Positions 10,772 to 21,594 are shown, counted from the first letter of the stretch. The stretch: 50,064 nucleotides of DNA from Melghiribacillus thermohalophilus (GCF_004342905.1 NZ_SMAN01000023.1:1-50064); one strand, 5' to 3'. Notes: a model not told the origin generated them from the sequence alone. Made by a program: numbers and translations.

Positions 10772-11542
10772 ATGTTATTTGATACCCATGTTCATTTGAA
10801 TGCGGATCAGTTTGAGGAGGACCGGGAGGAAGTCATAAAACGGGCCCGGGCAGCGGGAGTCAAAAATATGGTCGTCGTGGGATTTGACCGTAAAACGATT
10901 CCCCTTGCCCTTGAAATAGCCGAATCGCATCCCGATATTTATGCTTCCGTCGGCTGGCACCCGGTAGATGCCATTGATATGACAGAAGAAGATTTAAAAT
11001 GGCTGGAAGAGCTTACTGAACATCCTAAAGTTGTGGCTCTTGGTGAAATGGGACTAGATTATCACTGGGATAAATCACCCGCCGATGTACAGAAGGATGT
11101 ATTCCGGAAACAGATCCGCCTGGCCAGAAAGGTTGGCCTTCCCATCATCATTCATAACCGGGAAGCCACACAGGATATTGTCGATATTTTAAAAGAAGAG
11201 CATGCTGAAGAAGTGGGGGGAATTATGCATTGTTTCAGCGGTTCCCCGGAAATCGCCAGGGAATGTGTCCATATGAATTTTTATATTTCTCTGGGAGGTC
11301 CCGTGACCTTTAAAAACGCCAGACGCCCAAAAGAGGTAGCGAAAGAAATTCCCCTTGACCGGTTGCTGATCGAGACGGATTGCCCATTTTTAGCACCCCA
11401 TCCTTATCGGGGAAAACGAAATGAACCGGCTTATGTGAAACTGGTAGCGGAAAAAATCGCAGAACTGAAAGGGATTTCTCTGGAAGAAGTTGCTGAAAAA
11501 ACTACCAGAAATGCCAAAAAATTGTTTAATCTTGACGATTAG
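10772..11542 (+). CDS. tatD: TatD family metal-dependent DNase YabD
   Basis: Amidohydrolase-fold hydrolase (256 aa). Family members are 3'-5' DNases. Metal ligands visible in order: DTHVHL (residues 4-9), GEMGLDYHW with the catalytic glutamate near residue 90, IIHNRE near residue 127, MHCFSG near residue 152 and ETDCPFLAPHP near residue 203. I start at ATG 10772, preceded by AAAGGAGAGG; the longer frame from 10685 adds 29 unconserved residues. Position after metS is conserved in Bacillales. Confidence 0.93.
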   Translation: MLFDTHVHLNADQFEEDREEVIKRARAAGVKNMVVVGFDRKTIPLALEIAESHPDIYASVGWHPVDAIDMTEEDLKWLEELTEHPKVVALGEMGLDYHWDKSPADVQKDVFRKQIRLARKVGLPIIIHNREATQDIVDILKEEHAEEVGGIMHCFSGSPEIARECVHMNFYISLGGPVTFKNARRPKEVAKEIPLDRLLIETDCPFLAPHPYRGKRNEPAYVKLVAEKIAELKGISLEEVAEKTTRNAKKLFNLDD

Positions 11543-11620
11543 ATTCCTGTAGTATTACAGTTGTATTACATTTCCTCCAAATCTATTTTATTAGCATCAA
11601 AAATCTGCATAATGTTATAG

Positions 11621-11655
11621 AGAGCCTAGAAAAGATTTTCAGGCTCTTTTGTTTT
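11621..11655 (+). terminator. terminator between tatD and yabE
   Basis: AGAGCCT pairs with AGGCTCT; an inner GAAAA/TTTTC extends the stem, and a T-rich tail follows. Confidence 0.85.
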
Positions 11656-11688
11656 GGTGTTACGCTCCGGTAATAAGGAGGAAATGAC

Positions 11689-12918
11689 ATGATGGAAACA
11701 AAATCACACCCCCCCCAGCGGGTAACCGGGCCATTTAAGTTTTTGCTGTTTTTTCTGACCGTCATTGTATTCTTCGTATCAATCAGTATACTATTGTACG
11801 AGGCAACTATGGCCGAAGTCACGATCGATTATAATGGCAAAGAGGTTCAGGTTCGAACCCATGCAGATACCGTGGAAGAATTAATGAACGAATTAGAAAT
11901 TGAAGTCGATGATCATGACTATCTATCCAGGGATATGTCAGCTTCGATTCGACAGGGAATGGAAATTACATATGTTCCAGCTAAAGAAGTAATGGTTACG
12001 ATTAATGGGGAAGAGAAAACGTACTACACAACAGCCGACACAGTAAAAAGCTTTTTAAATCAGGAAAACATAGATGTTTCAGAACATGATGTTGTTATTC
12101 CATTCATGGAAACGTCCATTGTAAATGGAATGGATATTTCCATCAACAGAGCAGCCAAAGTCACGATTAACGACGGTGGAGAAACGGAAACGCTCTGGAC
12201 TACCGAAAAATATGTAAAAGATTTGCTGGATTCCAAAAACATTACACTGCAAGCATTAGATGAAATTGATCCCTCTCCCAAACATCCTATTGAAGATGGT
12301 TTAACGATTAATATTACAAGAGTAAAGAAAGAAACAGAAGTAGTGGAAGAACGGCTGGATTACAAGACGATTACCCGTTATGACAGTAACATGTCACAGG
12401 GCCAAACCCGTGTCATTCAACCCGGAGAATACGGGGTGGTCGAACATCATTATGAAATCACTTACAAAAATGGCGAGGAAGTCGAACGGGAACTGGTCAA
12501 ACAGGTTACGAAGCAGGAAGGACAGGATGAAATCGTCGCTGTAGGCACAAAATCATCATCCAGTATCCAATTATTATCCAGTAAAAAGTCATCCGGTGGC
12601 GGATCATGCGGCAAAGGTGAGCCAATCAAAGAATTAACGATGAGAGCAACGGCATATTCGGCTTACTGCAATGGATGCTCAGGAGTTACTTATACGGGTA
12701 TAAACCTTCGCGCCAATCCTGATGCAAAAGTAGTAGCTGTGGATCCCAGTGTGATACCGCTTGGCTCAACTGTCTGGGTGGAAGGGTATGGATGTGCTGT
12801 AGCCGGTGACACAGGTTCTGCCATACAGGGGAACAAAATTGATTTATTTTACTCGAATCAAAGCAAGGTGGAAAGTTTCGGTTTCAGGATCGTCCGAGTA
12901 AAGGTGTACGGAAACTAA
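11689..12918 (+). CDS. yabE: YabE: cell-wall-binding protein with DUF348 repeats, G5 and 3D domains
   Basis: Exported or membrane-anchored cell-wall factor (409 aa), related to resuscitation-promoting and stationary-phase-survival proteins. One N-terminal membrane segment (residues about 17-37) precedes three DUF348 ubiquitin-like repeats (about 38-210), a G5 domain (about 215-290) and a C-terminal 3D domain with MRATAYSAY, AVDPSVIPLG and the DTGSAIQGNKIDLF motif bearing the three aspartates. The 3D domain is shared with MltA-type lytic transglycosylases. ATG 11689 follows AAGGAGG. An eight-C tract lies at codons 7-10. Confidence 0.9.
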   Translation: MMETKSHPPQRVTGPFKFLLFFLTVIVFFVSISILLYEATMAEVTIDYNGKEVQVRTHADTVEELMNELEIEVDDHDYLSRDMSASIRQGMEITYVPAKEVMVTINGEEKTYYTTADTVKSFLNQENIDVSEHDVVIPFMETSIVNGMDISINRAAKVTINDGGETETLWTTEKYVKDLLDSKNITLQALDEIDPSPKHPIEDGLTINITRVKKETEVVEERLDYKTITRYDSNMSQGQTRVIQPGEYGVVEHHYEITYKNGEEVERELVKQVTKQEGQDEIVAVGTKSSSSIQLLSSKKSSGGGSCGKGEPIKELTMRATAYSAYCNGCSGVTYTGINLRANPDAKVVAVDPSVIPLGSTVWVEGYGCAVAGDTGSAIQGNKIDLFYSNQSKVESFGFRIVRVKVYGN

Positions 12919-12930
12919 TACAATTAATGA

Positions 12931-12962
12931 AAAACAGAGGGGAGATCAACCCCTCTGTTTTA
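12931..12962 (+). terminator. terminator after yabE
   Basis: AAACAGAGGGG pairs with CCCCTCTGTTT and runs into Ts. The T-run is short. Confidence 0.8.
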
Positions 12963-13037
12963 TGTTTTCAAGAAAAAGGTATAAAATACGAATTAGTTAT
13001 GAGTTTTAACCAGACTTTAGAATCAGGAGGAACAGCA

Positions 13038-14475
<1,438 letters not shown>

Positions 14476-14476
14476 G

Positions 14477-14505
14477 AACATCCTGCTCCTCCTCACAATA
14501 GGCTA
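14477..14505 (+). promoter_or_regulatory. candidate SigK promoter of yabG
   Basis: AACA fits the SigK -35 (mACm). After 16 bases AATAGGCTA fits the -10 CATAnnnTA in eight of nine positions counting free bases. yabG is SigK-dependent in B. subtilis, and the site is 33 bases before the gene. Confidence 0.55.
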
Positions 14506-14537
14506 TTATAGGAGTCAGCCATGGAGGAGGAAAAGGG

Positions 14538-15449
14538 ATGCAGTGGAAAAAAGGCGATATTGTCACACGGAAATCCTACAATCATGATTTATTATTCCGG
14601 ATCCAGTCCATCAAGAGAGACCTGGCACAATTGTACGGGGAAGATTACCGATTGGAAGCCGATGCCCCGGTAGATGACCTGGAAAAGGTGGATAAACGGG
14701 AGCTATTGAAAAGAAAAAAGGCTGAAAGAGAGAAAGAGGACTATTCCTTCCGACTGTTTCGCCAGGACTATCACCTTTTAAGGAAAAAACAGGAATATGA
14801 AGTAACCTCCACAGCTGGAGACAATGTTAAATATTTCCAAATTCCTCCGAGGGTTTTGCATGTTGATGGAGACGCAATATATTTAAAAAAATGTATCCAT
14901 CTATACCGTCGTCTCGGCCTTCAGGTTCACGGCCTTCATATTGACGAACGGGAAATGCCTTTAAAAATTAAAGAATTGCTGGAAAAAATACAGCCGGATG
15001 TTCTCGTCGTTACCGGTCACGATTCTTACACCAAAAATAAAGGAGATAAGAACGATATTCGGGCATACCGCAATTCAAAATTTTTTTCTGAAACGGTCAG
15101 AGAGGCACGAAAGTACACCCCCAGCTTAGATCAGCTCGTCATTTTTGCTGGAGCATGTCAATCCCATTTTGAATCGTTGATTCGGGCCGGTGCGAATTTT
15201 GCCAGTTCCCCCTTAAGGGTAAATATACATGCTCTGGATCCTGTATACATTGTTGCGAAAATCGGCTATACATCCTTTATGGAAAAGGTTGGAGTTTGGG
15301 ATGTACTTAAGCATACCATCACAGGGGAAAAAGGACTGGGTGGCGTAGAAACAAGAGGGCTATTTCGAACGGGGCTTCCATATCCAGAAGATGATAAAAA
15401 TCTGGCAGTTGAACATCCACAAGTTTATCAACAGGACACGGATGAATAA
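14538..15449 (+). CDS. yabG: sporulation-specific cysteine protease YabG
   Basis: Mother-cell protease (303 aa, MEROPS family C57) that trims spore-coat proteins such as SpoIVA and YeeK and cues their cross-linking. The likely catalytic pair is H in VVTGHDSY near residue 160 and C in FAGACQSH near residue 203, in a clostripain/caspase-like arrangement. The N-terminal region is a small beta domain (KKGDIVTRKSYNHDLLF) followed by a charged helix. ATG 14538 follows GAGGAGGAAAAGGG. It is a single-gene unit; the region after it holds only the veg promoters. Confidence 0.93.
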   Translation: MQWKKGDIVTRKSYNHDLLFRIQSIKRDLAQLYGEDYRLEADAPVDDLEKVDKRELLKRKKAEREKEDYSFRLFRQDYHLLRKKQEYEVTSTAGDNVKYFQIPPRVLHVDGDAIYLKKCIHLYRRLGLQVHGLHIDEREMPLKIKELLEKIQPDVLVVTGHDSYTKNKGDKNDIRAYRNSKFFSETVREARKYTPSLDQLVIFAGACQSHFESLIRAGANFASSPLRVNIHALDPVYIVAKIGYTSFMEKVGVWDVLKHTITGEKGLGGVETRGLFRTGLPYPEDDKNLAVEHPQVYQQDTDE

Positions 15450-15612
15450 GTAATTATTTCCTCCACCATTCAAGTGAACAGAGGGGGTCTTTTCCCAATG
15501 ATTCGATTTTTATTCGATGGTTTTAGATAAAAATTTCCTTTTCTTCGGGAAAATATGCATGTTTTTTATGTTTTTTAGAAAAAATAAAATAGAAGAACTT
15601 AAACAGTCGTCA

Positions 15613-15642
15613 TTGACATAGTGAATGTTTGACTGTTATAAT
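15613..15642 (+). promoter_or_regulatory. veg promoter 1 (SigA)
   Basis: TTGACA, 18 bases, TATAAT: both hexamers are perfect. It lies 64 bases before the veg start. Confidence 0.88.
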
Positions 15643-15654
15643 ATTAGTTTTTAC

Positions 15655-15684
15655 TTGACTTGAGTACTCTGTTTGTGTTACTAT
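15655..15684 (+). promoter_or_regulatory. veg promoter 2 (SigA)
   Basis: TTGACT, 18 bases, TACTAT. Transcripts would start only a few bases before the ribosome-binding site at 15694. It stands in tandem with promoter 1, at 42-base offset. Confidence 0.65.
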
Positions 15685-15706
15685 GTTATTAGTGAGGTGG
15701 AGTGAA

Positions 15707-15961
15707 GTGCCTAAGACTTTAGCGGAAATTAAACAGGCTCTGGATTGTCAGATTGGGAAGCGGTTGACACTGAAAGCGAACGGAGGTCGGCGCAAAACCA
15801 TTAAACGTACAGGGGTACTTGCTGAAACTTATCCAGCGGTTTTTATCGTAGAACTTGATCAGGAAGAAAACGCGTTTGAACGAGTCTCATACAGCTATGC
15901 TGATGTGTTGACCGAGACAGTTGAATTAACCTTCGTGGACGATATGGGCAAAATGGCCTGA
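15707..15961 (+). CDS. veg: Veg protein
   Basis: Small conserved protein (84 aa) with an SH3-like beta barrel; in B. subtilis it stimulates biofilm matrix genes by acting against the SinR repressor. Sequence landmarks are [11 protein letters not shown] at the N-terminus, a basic [11 protein letters not shown] segment near residue 28, and [14 protein letters not shown] near residue 58. GTG 15707 follows GAGGTGG and gives family length; the in-frame ATG 15683 is inside the promoter. Two strong promoters and an own terminator imply a highly expressed single-gene unit. Confidence 0.93.
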   Translation: MPKTLAEIKQALDCQIGKRLTLKANGGRRKTIKRTGVLAETYPAVFIVELDQEENAFERVSYSYADVLTETVELTFVDDMGKMA

Positions 15962-15965
15962 TGGA

Positions 15966-15993
15966 GCAGTAAACACTTGTTTACTGCTTTTTT
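15966..15993 (+). terminator. terminator after veg
   Basis: GCAGTAAAC pairs with GTTTACTGC, followed by a T-run. Confidence 0.92.
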
Positions 15994-16166
15994 ATTGTTT
16001 AGGAGAAAATAAAAAATCGCGGAAATGTTGGTCATTTGGTAATGGTTCAGTCTTTTGAGCCGCTCTGTGGCTTTAGCGGAACACTTCCCTTTTCCTGTTG
16101 AATTCTGCCCTCAACAGCTTTCACCCTCGTACAGTCCGACAATAAGATCCTGCGCATGCTTGACTG

Positions 16167-16196
16167 GAATGAAATAACCCTTTTGCTTACATATAA
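16167..16196 (+). promoter_or_regulatory. candidate SigG promoter of sspF
   Basis: GGAATG resembles the SigG -35 TGAATA. After 17 bases CATATAA resembles CATACTA. sspF is SigG-dependent in B. subtilis. The rest of the 16000-16268 gap shows nothing recognisable. Confidence 0.42.
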
Positions 16197-16268
16197 CGTA
16201 GTGAAATACCGGAAATGACATACAATAAGAATGTCGTAAAAACTCACTTTGAAAGGAGCTGTTGTCCT

Positions 16269-16451
16269 TTGGCCAGAAATCGGGGCGTCATGTCCGATGA
16301 GTTGAAAGAGGAAATTGCGAAAGAGTTAGGTTTTTACGACACTGTGCAAAAAGAAGGCTGGGGCGGAATAAAAGCACGAGATGCTGGGAATATGGTAAAA
16401 AGAGCTATTGAAATGGCTGAGGATCAGGTTAGAAATCAAGGAAGGAAATAG
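16269..16451 (+). CDS. sspF: small acid-soluble spore protein SspF (alpha/beta type)
   Basis: DNA-binding forespore protein (60 aa) of the alpha/beta SASP family. It carries the [28 protein letters not shown] core: the first part corresponds to the GPR-type protease region and GxMVKxxIE to the DNA-binding helix. TTG 16269 gives an N-terminus ([19 protein letters not shown]) that matches B. subtilis SspF in length. AAGGAG is about ten bases upstream; an internal ATG 16290 is less likely. It has its own terminator. Confidence 0.92.
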   Translation: MARNRGVMSDELKEEIAKELGFYDTVQKEGWGGIKARDAGNMVKRAIEMAEDQVRNQGRK

Positions 16452-16461
16452 TCATATTTTC

Positions 16462-16492
16462 GGGCAGGTCCATACCGGGTCTGCCCTTTTTC
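16462..16492 (+). terminator. terminator after sspF
   Basis: GGGCAG pairs with CTGCCC (loop contains further pairing), then five Ts. Confidence 0.85.
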
Positions 16493-16577
16493 CGTTATGA
16501 CTTATAGTAGAAGAGGTGCTTCCGCTTTTTCCGGAAAGTATGATACAATGCTTTAGAACAAACGGAGGGGAAAAGGT

Positions 16578-17456
16578 GTGAACAACCGCATGATTTATGA
16601 GAAAGCGCCAGCAAAAATTAACCTTGCATTGGATGTATTACATAAACGGGAAGATGGTTACCATGAGGTTAACATGATCATGACGACCATTGATCTGGCT
16701 GACCGGATTGAACTGAAGTCCCTTGAACAAAATGAAATAAAAATTGTGTCCGATAATCGGTTTGTCCCTGATGATGAGCGCAATCTAGCCTATAAGGCAG
16801 CATTCATCATTAAAGAAAAACTCGGTATACAAAAAGGCGTACAGATTACCATAGACAAACAGATTCCGGTAGCAGCAGGTCTTGCCGGAGGAAGCAGCGA
16901 TGCTGCTGCTGTTTTAAGGGGATTAAACAAAATATGGAAGTTGCAATTAACCCATGAACAACTTGCGGAAATCGGATCAGAAATCGGGTCGGATGTTCCC
17001 TTCTGTGTGTACAGCAGTACAGCTTGTGTGACCGGAAGGGGAGAAAAAATTCACGAACTCCCGGCTCCGCCCCCATGCTGGATTGTATTGGCAAAACCAT
17101 CGATCGGTGTGTCAACAAGGGTCGTTTATGAACAGCTCACTCTGGAATATTTAAATCATCCGGATATTGAGGGAATGAAGCAGGCTATTCAAAAACAGGA
17201 TTATTCCGGTATGACTGCCAAACTGGGGAATGTACTCGAAACGGTAACTTTCCGGCTGCACCCTGAAGTAAAAACAATGAAAGAGCGTATGTTAAAGGCA
17301 GGAGCAGATAATGTGTTGATGAGCGGAAGCGGTCCGACCGTGTTTGGTTTAACGAGAAAAGATCAGAAAGCTGAACGAATTTACAACAGCTTAAAAGGGT
17401 TTTGCAATGAAGTTTACGTTGTACGAATGCTGGGACAGCGTTTACCAGTTGATTAA
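16578..17456 (+). CDS. ispE: 4-diphosphocytidyl-2-C-methyl-D-erythritol kinase
   Basis: Fourth step of the MEP isoprenoid pathway: phosphorylates CDP-methylerythritol (292 aa, GHMP kinase). The N-terminal [21 protein letters not shown] substrate motif and the ATP-binding [15 protein letters not shown] glycine loop near residue 95 are clear, as is the C-terminal [11 protein letters not shown] motif near residue 255. GTG 16578 follows GGAGGGGAAAAGG; an internal ATG at codon 5 is possible. The pathway feeds undecaprenyl-phosphate synthesis. It precedes purR by 52 bases. Confidence 0.96.
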   Translation: MNNRMIYEKAPAKINLALDVLHKREDGYHEVNMIMTTIDLADRIELKSLEQNEIKIVSDNRFVPDDERNLAYKAAFIIKEKLGIQKGVQITIDKQIPVAAGLAGGSSDAAAVLRGLNKIWKLQLTHEQLAEIGSEIGSDVPFCVYSSTACVTGRGEKIHELPAPPPCWIVLAKPSIGVSTRVVYEQLTLEYLNHPDIEGMKQAIQKQDYSGMTAKLGNVLETVTFRLHPEVKTMKERMLKAGADNVLMSGSGPTVFGLTRKDQKAERIYNSLKGFCNEVYVVRMLGQRLPVD

Positions 17457-17499
17457 AACCGTATATTAGTGTAATATTCTTCATGAAACATTCGGATTT
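17455..17499 (+). promoter_or_regulatory. candidate PurBox pair before purR
   Basis: AAAACCGTATATT (17455-17467) matches the PurBox AWWWCCGAACWWT at 11 of 13 positions. AACATTCGGATTT (17487-17499) matches the inverted form at 11 of 13. They face each other, as PurR operators do, but the gap is 19 bases rather than the usual 16-17. Auto-regulation of purR is known in B. subtilis. Confidence 0.35.
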
Positions 17500-17508
17500 G
17501 GGGTGGAC

Positions 17509-18327
17509 ATGGTGAAACGAAGTGAACGACTGGTGGCTATGACAAATTATTTGCTGGAACATCCGCAAAAGCTGATTTCCCTGCCATATTTTGCGGAAAC
17601 ATTGAATGCTGCAAAATCATCGATTAGCGAAGATCTCGACATTGTGAATGATATGTTTCAAAGGGAAGGGATCGGAAAATTAGTGACGATTGCCGGAGCT
17701 GCCGGAGGAGTAAAATATATACCTCAGCTTTCAAAAGAGAAGGCGGAACGGTTTATTGAAAGTCTTTGTAAGCGTTTAGAGGATCCGGGACGGCTTTTGC
17801 CCGGGGGATATTTGTATATGAGTGATCTTTTGGGAGATCCTGAAACCGTAAGAAACATCGGTAAAATATTTGCCTCGGCCTTTGCAGAAAAGGATATTGA
17901 GTACGTGATAACCGTTGCTACGAAAGGGATTCCCATCGCTTACGCAACTGCTAATGTTTTAAATGTTCCTGTCATCATCGTACGGAGGGATCCGAAAGTA
18001 ACAGAAGGATCAACTGTCAGCATCAATTATGTTTCCGGTTCATCCAGGAAAATACAGACGATGGTGTTATCGAAAAGAAGCCTTCCGGAAGGTTCCAATG
18101 TGTGTATCATTGATGATTTTATGAAGGCGGGGGGAACCATCAACGGAATGAAAAGCCTGCTTGCGGAATTCCAGGCAAATGTGAACGGGATTGGAGTTCT
18201 GGCTGAAGCAGAGGATGAAGAAGAGGAACGAATTGTAACGGATTATATTTCATTGATTCAAATTCAGGATGTGGATTTAAACGAGAATAAAATTGAAGTG
18301 GTTAAAGGGAATTATTTTAAGGGTTAA
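17509..18327 (+). CDS. purR: purine operon repressor PurR
   Basis: Represses purine synthesis and uptake genes; PRPP releases it from DNA (272 aa from this start). The N-terminal winged-helix reads RLVAMTNYLLEHP and SSISEDLDIV (residues 5-47). The C-terminal phosphoribosyltransferase-like domain carries the PRPP motif VCIIDDFMKAGGTINGM near residue 200. Starts at GTG 17503, ATG 17509 and GTG 17512 are all possible around GGGGTGG; the N-terminal alignment favours 17509. In B. subtilis yabJ follows, but here a terminator does. Confidence 0.95.
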   Translation: MVKRSERLVAMTNYLLEHPQKLISLPYFAETLNAAKSSISEDLDIVNDMFQREGIGKLVTIAGAAGGVKYIPQLSKEKAERFIESLCKRLEDPGRLLPGGYLYMSDLLGDPETVRNIGKIFASAFAEKDIEYVITVATKGIPIAYATANVLNVPVIIVRRDPKVTEGSTVSINYVSGSSRKIQTMVLSKRSLPEGSNVCIIDDFMKAGGTINGMKSLLAEFQANVNGIGVLAEAEDEEEERIVTDYISLIQIQDVDLNENKIEVVKGNYFKG

Positions 18328-18356
18328 AAACTGTCCCATATTGGGGCAGTTTTTTG
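18326..18356 (+). terminator. terminator after purR
   Basis: AAAACTGTCCC pairs with GGGGCAGTTTT (one G-T pair), followed by a T-run. Confidence 0.88.
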
Positions 18357-18471
18357 TTATATCTGCATTTTTTAACCGGGACGCACCTGAGTTCCCGGGG
18401 CTCTAGAGTGTATGGTTTATTACTTATTTTTACAGCAAAAAATTGCGGGCAAAATTTTTTAAAAATTTAGA

Positions 18472-18498
18472 AGGAATTTTTTTATATTTGTGGAAATA
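18472..18498 (+). promoter_or_regulatory. SigH promoter of spoVG
   Basis: AGGAATT (-35, 18472-18478), 11 bases, GTGGAAATA (-10 region) fits the SigH pattern RnAGGAwWW-N11-12-RnnGAAT with one extra A. B. subtilis spoVG is the classic SigH target, with the same AGGATTT-GTGGAAT layout and an AT-rich region upstream, as here. Confidence 0.65.
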
Positions 18499-18537
18499 AA
18501 GTTAATAAGTTCTAAGGGAAAAGGTGGTGAGACAGGA

Positions 18538-18828
18538 ATGGAAGTGACTGACGTAAGATTGCGCCGCGTGAACACTGATGGTAGAATGCGCGCCATTGCA
18601 TCAATTACCTTAGATCAGGAGTTTGTTGTTCACGACATTCGTGTTATCGACGGTAACAACGGGTTGTTTGTGGCTATGCCAAGCAAACGCACGCCTGATG
18701 GGGAGTTCCGGGATATCGCACATCCGATTAATTCAGACACCCGGGCAAAAATTCAGGATGCTGTGTTAGCAGAATATCACCGTGCTGGCGAGGAAGAGGA
18801 AAAGTATGAAGAAGCCGGCGCATCATAA
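18538..18828 (+). CDS. spoVG: SpoVG regulator
   Basis: Small conserved regulator (96 aa) that affects septum formation and sporulation and binds RNA or DNA in several Firmicutes. [11 protein letters not shown], the [15 protein letters not shown] strand pair, and [23 protein letters not shown] are near-invariant family sequences. ATG 18538 follows AAGGTGGTGAG; upstream frame from 18490 overlaps the promoter. It is a single-gene unit flanked by terminators. The yabJ gene that precedes it in B. subtilis is missing. Confidence 0.97.
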   Translation: MEVTDVRLRRVNTDGRMRAIASITLDQEFVVHDIRVIDGNNGLFVAMPSKRTPDGEFRDIAHPINSDTRAKIQDAVLAEYHRAGEEEEKYEEAGAS

Positions 18829-18840
18829 TCTTAACAGCAC

Positions 18841-18876
18841 AGGAGTCTAATCACCAAAGATTAGGCTTCTTTTTTA
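18841..18876 (+). terminator. terminator after spoVG
   Basis: AGTCTAATC pairs with GATTAGGCT (one G-T pair), followed by a T-run. Confidence 0.87.
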
Positions 18877-19183
18877 TGCTTTTTTATAAAATGGAACATT
18901 GAAAAAACCTCCATGCTTTTGCCTCAGAACCCCATTCAGGATTGATTCCTAATTTCCTTCAGAAAACCTCGCATCGCTTTTGTCTTATAGAAGCTGTTCA
19001 GTTCATACGTCCGCTATACAGACACCTCCCTGGGGTTATAAACTCTGGCTTCAGGCCCTGAGACGTTTTTGCCCCGCTGTAAATCAGTCAGCTTCTCCGC
19101 AGACCATTCAGCGCTTTCACGGTCAGGCAGCAGCTTCTGCGTAGTATAATTTTTTGAAATATTCGGTTTCTATAGGTTCTTTA
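18877..19183. other. intergenic stretch without a recognisable gene
   Basis: About 300 bases between spoVG and the glmU promoter. No frame with a start and ribosome-binding site is visible. It is locally richer in C and in CTTC/CAGC motifs than its surroundings, as are the gaps at 33.8 and 42.8 kb. Confidence 0.5.
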
Positions 19184-19212
19184 TTGAAATCACACATATT
19201 TTAAGATATATT
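19184..19212 (+). promoter_or_regulatory. SigA promoter of glmU-prs
   Basis: TTGAAA, 17 bases, TATATT, 32 bases before the glmU start. Confidence 0.65.
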
Positions 19213-19243
19213 CGTAATGGACATTAAGGATGGAGGGTATCGA

Positions 19244-20623
19244 ATGACCAGGCGTTTTGCGATTGTTTTAGCTGCAGGACAGGGAACGAGAATGAAATCT
19301 TCTTTGTACAAAGTACTGCATCCGGTATGCGATAAACCGATGGTTCAGCATGTCATGGACCAGCTGGAGCCGCTAAAACTTGATGCAGTGATTACAGTTG
19401 TAGGATATGGTGCTGAGCGTGTCAAAGAACAACTGGGAAATAGAACCCGTTATGTGATGCAGGAAGAACAGCTCGGTACGGGTCATGCTGTGATGCAGGC
19501 TGCTGTACACCTGGAAGATAAAGAAGGGACGACCATTGTTGTATGTGGGGATACACCGCTATTGACCTCTCAAACAATGGAAGCGCTTTTAGATCACCAT
19601 GAAAAAAAACAGGCCAAGGCTACAATCTTAACCGCACTGCATCAAAATCCTGATGGTTATGGAAGAATCGTGCGCAATGAACAAAACCATGTTGAAAAAA
19701 TCGTGGAACATAAAGATGCAACGGAAGAGGAACGAAACATAACTGAAATTAATACGGGCACTTATGTCTTTGATAATCGGTCATTGTTTTATGCATTAAA
19801 ACACGTATCAAATGACAATGCTCAGGGGGAATACTATTTACCAGATGTCATTGAAATATTAAAAAGACAGGGAGAAAAGATTTCTGCCTATCAAACAGAC
19901 CGTTTTGAGGAAACCATTGGGGTCAATGACCGTGCAGCGCTGGCCATGGCTGAACAGATCATGAGAAAACGGATTAATGAAGAGCATATGAAAAACGGTG
20001 TTACGCTAATTGACCCGGATCATACGTATATTGGAACGGATGTAGCCATTGAACAGGATGTAACGATTTATCCGGGCTGCATGATTCTAGGAAATACAAC
20101 GATTAAAACCGGAGCAGTTATCGGACCGAACAGTGAAATCAGCAATTGTGAGATCGGAGAAGATTCTGTCATCAGACAGAGTGTTGCCCATGACAGCAAG
20201 ATCGGCGCAAGAGTAAACATTGGTCCATTTGCCCATATTCGTCCAAATTCTGAACTCCATGATGATGTCAAAATAGGAAATTTTGTAGAAGTGAAAAAAT
20301 CGGTCATAGAACACGGTAGCAAGGCTTCTCATCTCAGTTATATCGGGGATGCAGAAATTGGCAGAGATGTGAATATTGGCTGCGGCACGATTACGGTGAA
20401 TTATGACGGTGAACGCAAATACAAAACCATTATTGAAGATGACGCCTTTATCGGCTGTAATTCCAATCTGGTTGCTCCTGTTACAGTTAAAAAGGGTTCT
20501 TATGTTGCTGCGGGCTCAACCATTACAAAAGACGTTCCTGAAAAAGCTTTATCCATTGCGCGTTCCCGCCAGGTAAATAAAGAAGGCTATGCTGATAAGC
20601 TAAAAAAGATGAAAAAAGATTAA
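19244..20623 (+). CDS. glmU: bifunctional UDP-N-acetylglucosamine pyrophosphorylase / glucosamine-1-P acetyltransferase
   Basis: Makes UDP-GlcNAc for peptidoglycan and teichoic acid in two steps (459 aa). The N-terminal uridyltransferase domain has [11 protein letters not shown] at residues 9-19 and GTGHAVMQA near residue 80. From about residue 250 a left-handed beta-helix of hexapeptide repeats forms the acetyltransferase, with GPFAHIRP and NVGCGT-type motifs ([13 protein letters not shown]) near the active site. ATG 19244 follows GGAGGG; the upstream frame at 19217 lacks one. It is followed 17 bases later by prs. Confidence 0.97.
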   Translation: MTRRFAIVLAAGQGTRMKSSLYKVLHPVCDKPMVQHVMDQLEPLKLDAVITVVGYGAERVKEQLGNRTRYVMQEEQLGTGHAVMQAAVHLEDKEGTTIVVCGDTPLLTSQTMEALLDHHEKKQAKATILTALHQNPDGYGRIVRNEQNHVEKIVEHKDATEEERNITEINTGTYVFDNRSLFYALKHVSNDNAQGEYYLPDVIEILKRQGEKISAYQTDRFEETIGVNDRAALAMAEQIMRKRINEEHMKNGVTLIDPDHTYIGTDVAIEQDVTIYPGCMILGNTTIKTGAVIGPNSEISNCEIGEDSVIRQSVAHDSKIGARVNIGPFAHIRPNSELHDDVKIGNFVEVKKSVIEHGSKASHLSYIGDAEIGRDVNIGCGTITVNYDGERKYKTIIEDDAFIGCNSNLVAPVTVKKGSYVAAGSTITKDVPEKALSIARSRQVNKEGYADKLKKMKKD

Positions 20624-20640
20624 TGGAGGTTTATCTGACC

Positions 20641-21594
20641 ATGTCTAATCATTATCAAGACCCGTCACTAAAAGTGTTCTCGCTGAATTCAAACCCTGAG
20701 CTGGCTAAGGAAATTGCCGACAATATTGGCGTGGAATTAGGCAAATGTACCGTCTCCCGGTTCAGTGATGGTGAAATTCAAATCAATATTGAAGAGAGTA
20801 TTCGAGGCTGTGATGTATACGTGGTACAGTCGACCAGCCAGCCGGTCAATGAGCACATGATGGAACTGTTAATCATGATCGATGCGCTGAAGCGGGCGTC
20901 TGCCAGAACAATTAATATCGTGATGCCTTACTACGGATATGCCCGTCAGGACCGGAAAGCACGTGCAAGGGAGCCAATTACAGCCAAGCTGGTGGCTAAC
21001 TTATTACAGACTGCAGGAGCATCCCGCGTCATTATGCTGGACTTGCATGCGCCCCAAATCCAGGGATTTTTTGATATTCCCATCGATCACCTTGTGGGAG
21101 TACCGATTTTAACGGAGTATTTTGAGAAGAAAAATTTTGAGGATATCGTGGTTGTTTCACCTGATCATGGAGGTGTAACCCGGGCACGTAAAATGGCAGA
21201 TCGCCTCAAAGCACCGATAGCGATTATTGATAAACGCCGTCCCCGTCCAAATGTGGCTGAAGTAATGAACATTGTAGGAAATATTGAAGGAAAAACGGCC
21301 ATTATCATTGATGACATTATTGATACGGCCGGTACCATTACCCTTGCCGCAAACGCATTAATTGAAAACGGGGCGAAAGAAGTGTATGCCTGCTGTACCC
21401 ATCCGGTACTTTCCGGACCGGCCATCGAACGGATCGAAAGTTCTAAAATTACAGAGCTTGTAGTAACCAATACGATTCCCCTTTCAGAAGAAAAGCGAAT
21501 TGAAAAAATTACACAATTGTCTGTCGGTGAACTGATCAGTGAAGCCATTATGCGGGTACACGAACGCAAATCAATCAGTGTTTTATTTGATTAA
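20641..21594 (+). CDS. prs: ribose-phosphate pyrophosphokinase
   Basis: Makes PRPP from ribose-5-phosphate and ATP (317 aa), the substrate for purines, pyrimidines, His, Trp and NAD and the effector of PurR. Family motifs are the [16 protein letters not shown]-terminal block, [17 protein letters not shown] near residue 98, [14 protein letters not shown] near residue 130 and the PRPP loop [13 protein letters not shown] near residue 221. ATG 20641 gives exactly the B. subtilis length; TGGAGG lies 13 bases upstream. It is cotranscribed with glmU. Confidence 0.97.
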   Translation: MSNHYQDPSLKVFSLNSNPELAKEIADNIGVELGKCTVSRFSDGEIQINIEESIRGCDVYVVQSTSQPVNEHMMELLIMIDALKRASARTINIVMPYYGYARQDRKARAREPITAKLVANLLQTAGASRVIMLDLHAPQIQGFFDIPIDHLVGVPILTEYFEKKNFEDIVVVSPDHGGVTRARKMADRLKAPIAIIDKRRPRPNVAEVMNIVGNIEGKTAIIIDDIIDTAGTITLAANALIENGAKEVYACCTHPVLSGPAIERIESSKITELVVTNTIPLSEEKRIEKITQLSVGELISEAIMRVHERKSISVLFD

